From Deltaproteobacteria bacterium (GTDB taxonomy: Bacteria > Myxococcota_A > UBA9160 > SZUA-336): DNA of 15,772 nt. Both the position numbers and the translations under genes were made by a program. Below are positions 14,298-15,772 of the stretch, piece by piece. Numbering within the stretch: position 1 is the first letter of the stretch; each line of letters begins with the position of its first letter. The notes below the pieces were generated by a model. That model was not told the origin of the DNA. It made no database searches and worked only from the letters and a program-made list of their open reading frames with translations. The stretch covers positions 1 to 15,772 of the forward strand of contig JAUXJB010000012.1 in assembly GCA_030624945.1 (NCBI GenBank), written 5' to 3'.

Positions 14298-14685
14298 TCC
14301 CCGACTCCGGCCGGTGCGAATCCGCCAGCTCGCGCCAGGCAGACTCGAGGGTCTCCATCACGGGAATCACGGCATCGAGAGAGCTGCGGTCCCCGTCGAC
14401 GTTTGCCCGGATCACGCCCTCCAGCACGAACTGGTAGAGGCTCTCGAGATTGGTGGCGATGGGGCCCCCTCGCGCGTGATCCAGCGCCGAGAGAAGCTCC
14501 GACACGATGGCATGCGTGCGTCCCAGTGCATGCCCTCGGACCGCGGGCTCGTCGAAGCTCGCCTGCGCCTGTCTGCCGAAGCGAACGGCTCCTTCGTACA
14601 GGAGCAGGACGATGCGTACCGGATTGGCAGAGCCTACCTGGCCCTGCTGGTACGCGAGGTGAGCGTGATGTGCGCCGAACTGCAT
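14290..14685 (-). CDS. fliS: Flagellar export chaperone FliS
   Basis: FliS is the cytoplasmic chaperone that binds the C-terminal helix of flagellin, prevents early polymerisation and delivers it to the flagellar export gate. The 131-aa length is normal. Family landmarks are AYQQGQV near residue 11, NPVRIVLLLYEGAVRF (21-36), a central helix with AIVSELLSALD, the IATNLESLYQFV segment (about 76-87), and VIPVMETLESAWREL near the C-terminus. The ATG at 14685 has a strong ribosome binding site, AGGAGAGG at 14700-14693, with a 7-base spacer. It lies 28 bp after fliD and overlaps the fliT-like gene by 8 bp. Flagellin itself is not in the window. Confidence 0.94.
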   Translation of the reverse strand: MQFGAHHAHLAYQQGQVGSANPVRIVLLLYEGAVRFGRQAQASFDEPAVRGHALGRTHAIVSELLSALDHARGGPIATNLESLYQFVLEGVIRANVDGDRSSLDAVIPVMETLESAWRELADSHRPESGSE

Positions 14686-14692
14686 TCTCCAT

Positions 14693-14700
14693 CCTCTCCT
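14693..14700 (-). promoter_or_regulatory. Ribosome binding site of fliS
   Basis: AGGAGAGG on the minus strand lies 7 bases before the ATG at 14685. It decides the start against an overlapping ATG in another frame at 14692. Confidence 0.8.
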
Positions 14701-14713
14701 GGGGGCGTGCGTC

Positions 14714-15772
14714 CTAGCGTAGTGACTGCAGCAGGAACTGGGACAGGAACTCGCCCTGTTGCTGGATTCCCGCGATCGTTCGCTCCAGCGCTGCGAACTG
14801 CAGCACCAGGTTCTCCTCGATGGTCACGAGTCGATCTTCCGCGTCGCTGATGCTCTGCGAAAGATTGGAAATCGTCTCGGTCGTGCCGTTGATCCGAGCC
14901 ACCAGCGCGCCGTCGACGGTGTCGGTGTAGGTATCGGCGATATCGCGCAGCTGATCGGCGAAGGATCCCGCACCGGCGAAGAAGCTCGCAACACCCTCGA
15001 AGTCCGAAGCCAGCGCGGCGTCCAGCTCGTCCTCGTCGAGCTGCAGCTTTCCGTCGCGGTCGAGCTCGAGTCCAATCTGTATGGCCGAGGTGATGCTGCC
15101 GGAGCCGATCGCACTGGCGACCACCATCGCGAGCCGCTGCTGGAGCCCCACAAGCGTTCTGTCCCCGATCAGCGGTCCGCCTCGGCTCGTCGTCGGGTCC
15201 ACCACTGCCTGCTGCGCGATGACATCAACCACGTCGTTGTAGAGCGAGACCAGCTCCACTATCGCATCTGCAACCTCATCGGGCGCCGGCTCGACCTCGA
15301 TCGTGATCGGGGTCGCGCTCACCTTCTCGACCTGCAGGGTGAGACCTCGCAGGAACTCGCTGAATGTGTTGGTGGAGCTCTCGATGGTGAGTGGGGCAGC
15401 GGAGCCCGGATCGAGGATGATCTCCGCATTGACGGCGGTCTGAGTCTCGGTGAATGCGAGTGCGGACTCCCCTCCAGCGAGGCCAGTCGCGTCGAGATCC
15501 AGGATGAAGTCCTTACCGGTGGTGTTTCCGACGATGACGATCTTGAACGGGTTGCCCGCTCCTCCATCATCGACGACAAAGGCGGTGACTCCCGCGTTGG
15601 CGCTGTTGACGGCCTCGACGAAGCCATCCACTGTTTCGTTGGAGCTGTCGATCGTGATGTCTGTGGGAGGGTCGGTGCCGACCGTGATCGAGAATGTGCC
15701 CGTGCCGACACTCGCGGTCCTCGCGGAGTAGCCGTTCGAGATCTCCCGCTCCTGAGCGGCGAGCTGCTGGAC
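14714..15772 (-). CDS. fliD: Flagellar filament cap protein FliD (C-terminal part; 5' end outside window)
   Basis: FliD (HAP2) forms the cap at the filament tip and drives flagellin polymerisation outside the cell. The visible 352 residues run open to the window edge, so the N-terminus is missing; the first in-frame Met inside the window is not the true start. At the edge the frame shows VQQLAAQERE, then VGTGTFSITVG, part of the cap-protein N-terminal region. A flagellin-hook-IN-like motif follows (TVDGFVEAVNSANAGVTAFVV, through NPFKIVIVG). The C-terminal region has LRGLTLQVEKVS, IVELVSLYNDVVDVI, LIGDRTLVGLQQRL, ELDRDGKLQLDEDEL and a coiled-coil end (ISNLSQSISDAEDRL to LSQFLLQSLR), as usual for FliD. 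It is followed after 28 bp by fliS. Confidence 0.93.
   Translation of the reverse strand, partial: VQQLAAQEREISNGYSARTASVGTGTFSITVGTDPPTDITIDSSNETVDGFVEAVNSANAGVTAFVVDDGGAGNPFKIVIVGNTTGKDFILDLDATGLAGGESALAFTETQTAVNAEIILDPGSAAPLTIESSTNTFSEFLRGLTLQVEKVSATPITIEVEPAPDEVADAIVELVSLYNDVVDVIAQQAVVDPTTSRGGPLIGDRTLVGLQQRLAMVVASAIGSGSITSAIQIGLELDRDGKLQLDEDELDAALASDFEGVASFFAGAGSFADQLRDIADTYTDTVDGALVARINGTTETISNLSQSISDAEDRLVTIEENLVLQFAALERTIAGIQQQGEFLSQFLLQSLR

Overview
This is a high-GC bacterial chromosome segment with tightly packed genes and no mobile elements, rRNA or tRNA. The gene content suggests a flagellated Gram-negative of the former Deltaproteobacteria (Myxococcota, Desulfobacterota or Binatota-like). 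The hints are a response regulator fused to DUF4388, DnaJ and TPR modules, an AsmA-like envelope protein, and a sigma-54-type promoter in front of flagellar accessory genes. The taxonomic assignment is inference.

Positions 57-7597 (+ strand) hold a housekeeping run: gatC and gatA (two subunits of the tRNA-dependent amidotransferase; gatB is not in the window), an AsmA-like inner-membrane protein, mtnA (methionine salvage), a four-module response regulator with a J-domain, and ilvE (branched-chain aminotransferase). gatC/gatA and asmA-like/mtnA overlap by 4 bp, and gatA/asmA-like are 2 bp apart, so gatC to mtnA looks like one transcription unit. A 93-bp gap with a hairpin precedes the regulator, and ilvE follows it 5 bp downstream.

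Positions 7613-15772 (- strand, convergent to the first block) form a flagellar region. Read in the direction of transcription it holds fliD (5' end outside the window), fliS and a fliT-like gene, then a 200-bp gap with a terminator-like hairpin and a near-consensus sigma-54 promoter. Five genes follow, each overlapping the next by exactly 4 bp: a Maf-like N-terminal region fused to a CgeB-type glycosyltransferase, a GT9 (heptosyltransferase-like) glycosyltransferase, an unrecognised 194-aa protein, a PilZ-domain protein, and a formyltransferase-like/DegT-aminotransferase-like fusion.

The most interesting element is this five-gene unit. Its position beside the filament-cap and flagellin-chaperone genes, its sigma-54 promoter and its Maf-like segment point to glycosylation of flagellin or another flagellar protein, possibly linked to c-di-GMP through PilZ. 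The last gene is odd: its DegT half has no lysine where the PLP Schiff-base lysine should be, and its formyltransferase half is also divergent. It may be a non-catalytic or repurposed protein rather than a sugar-modifying enzyme.
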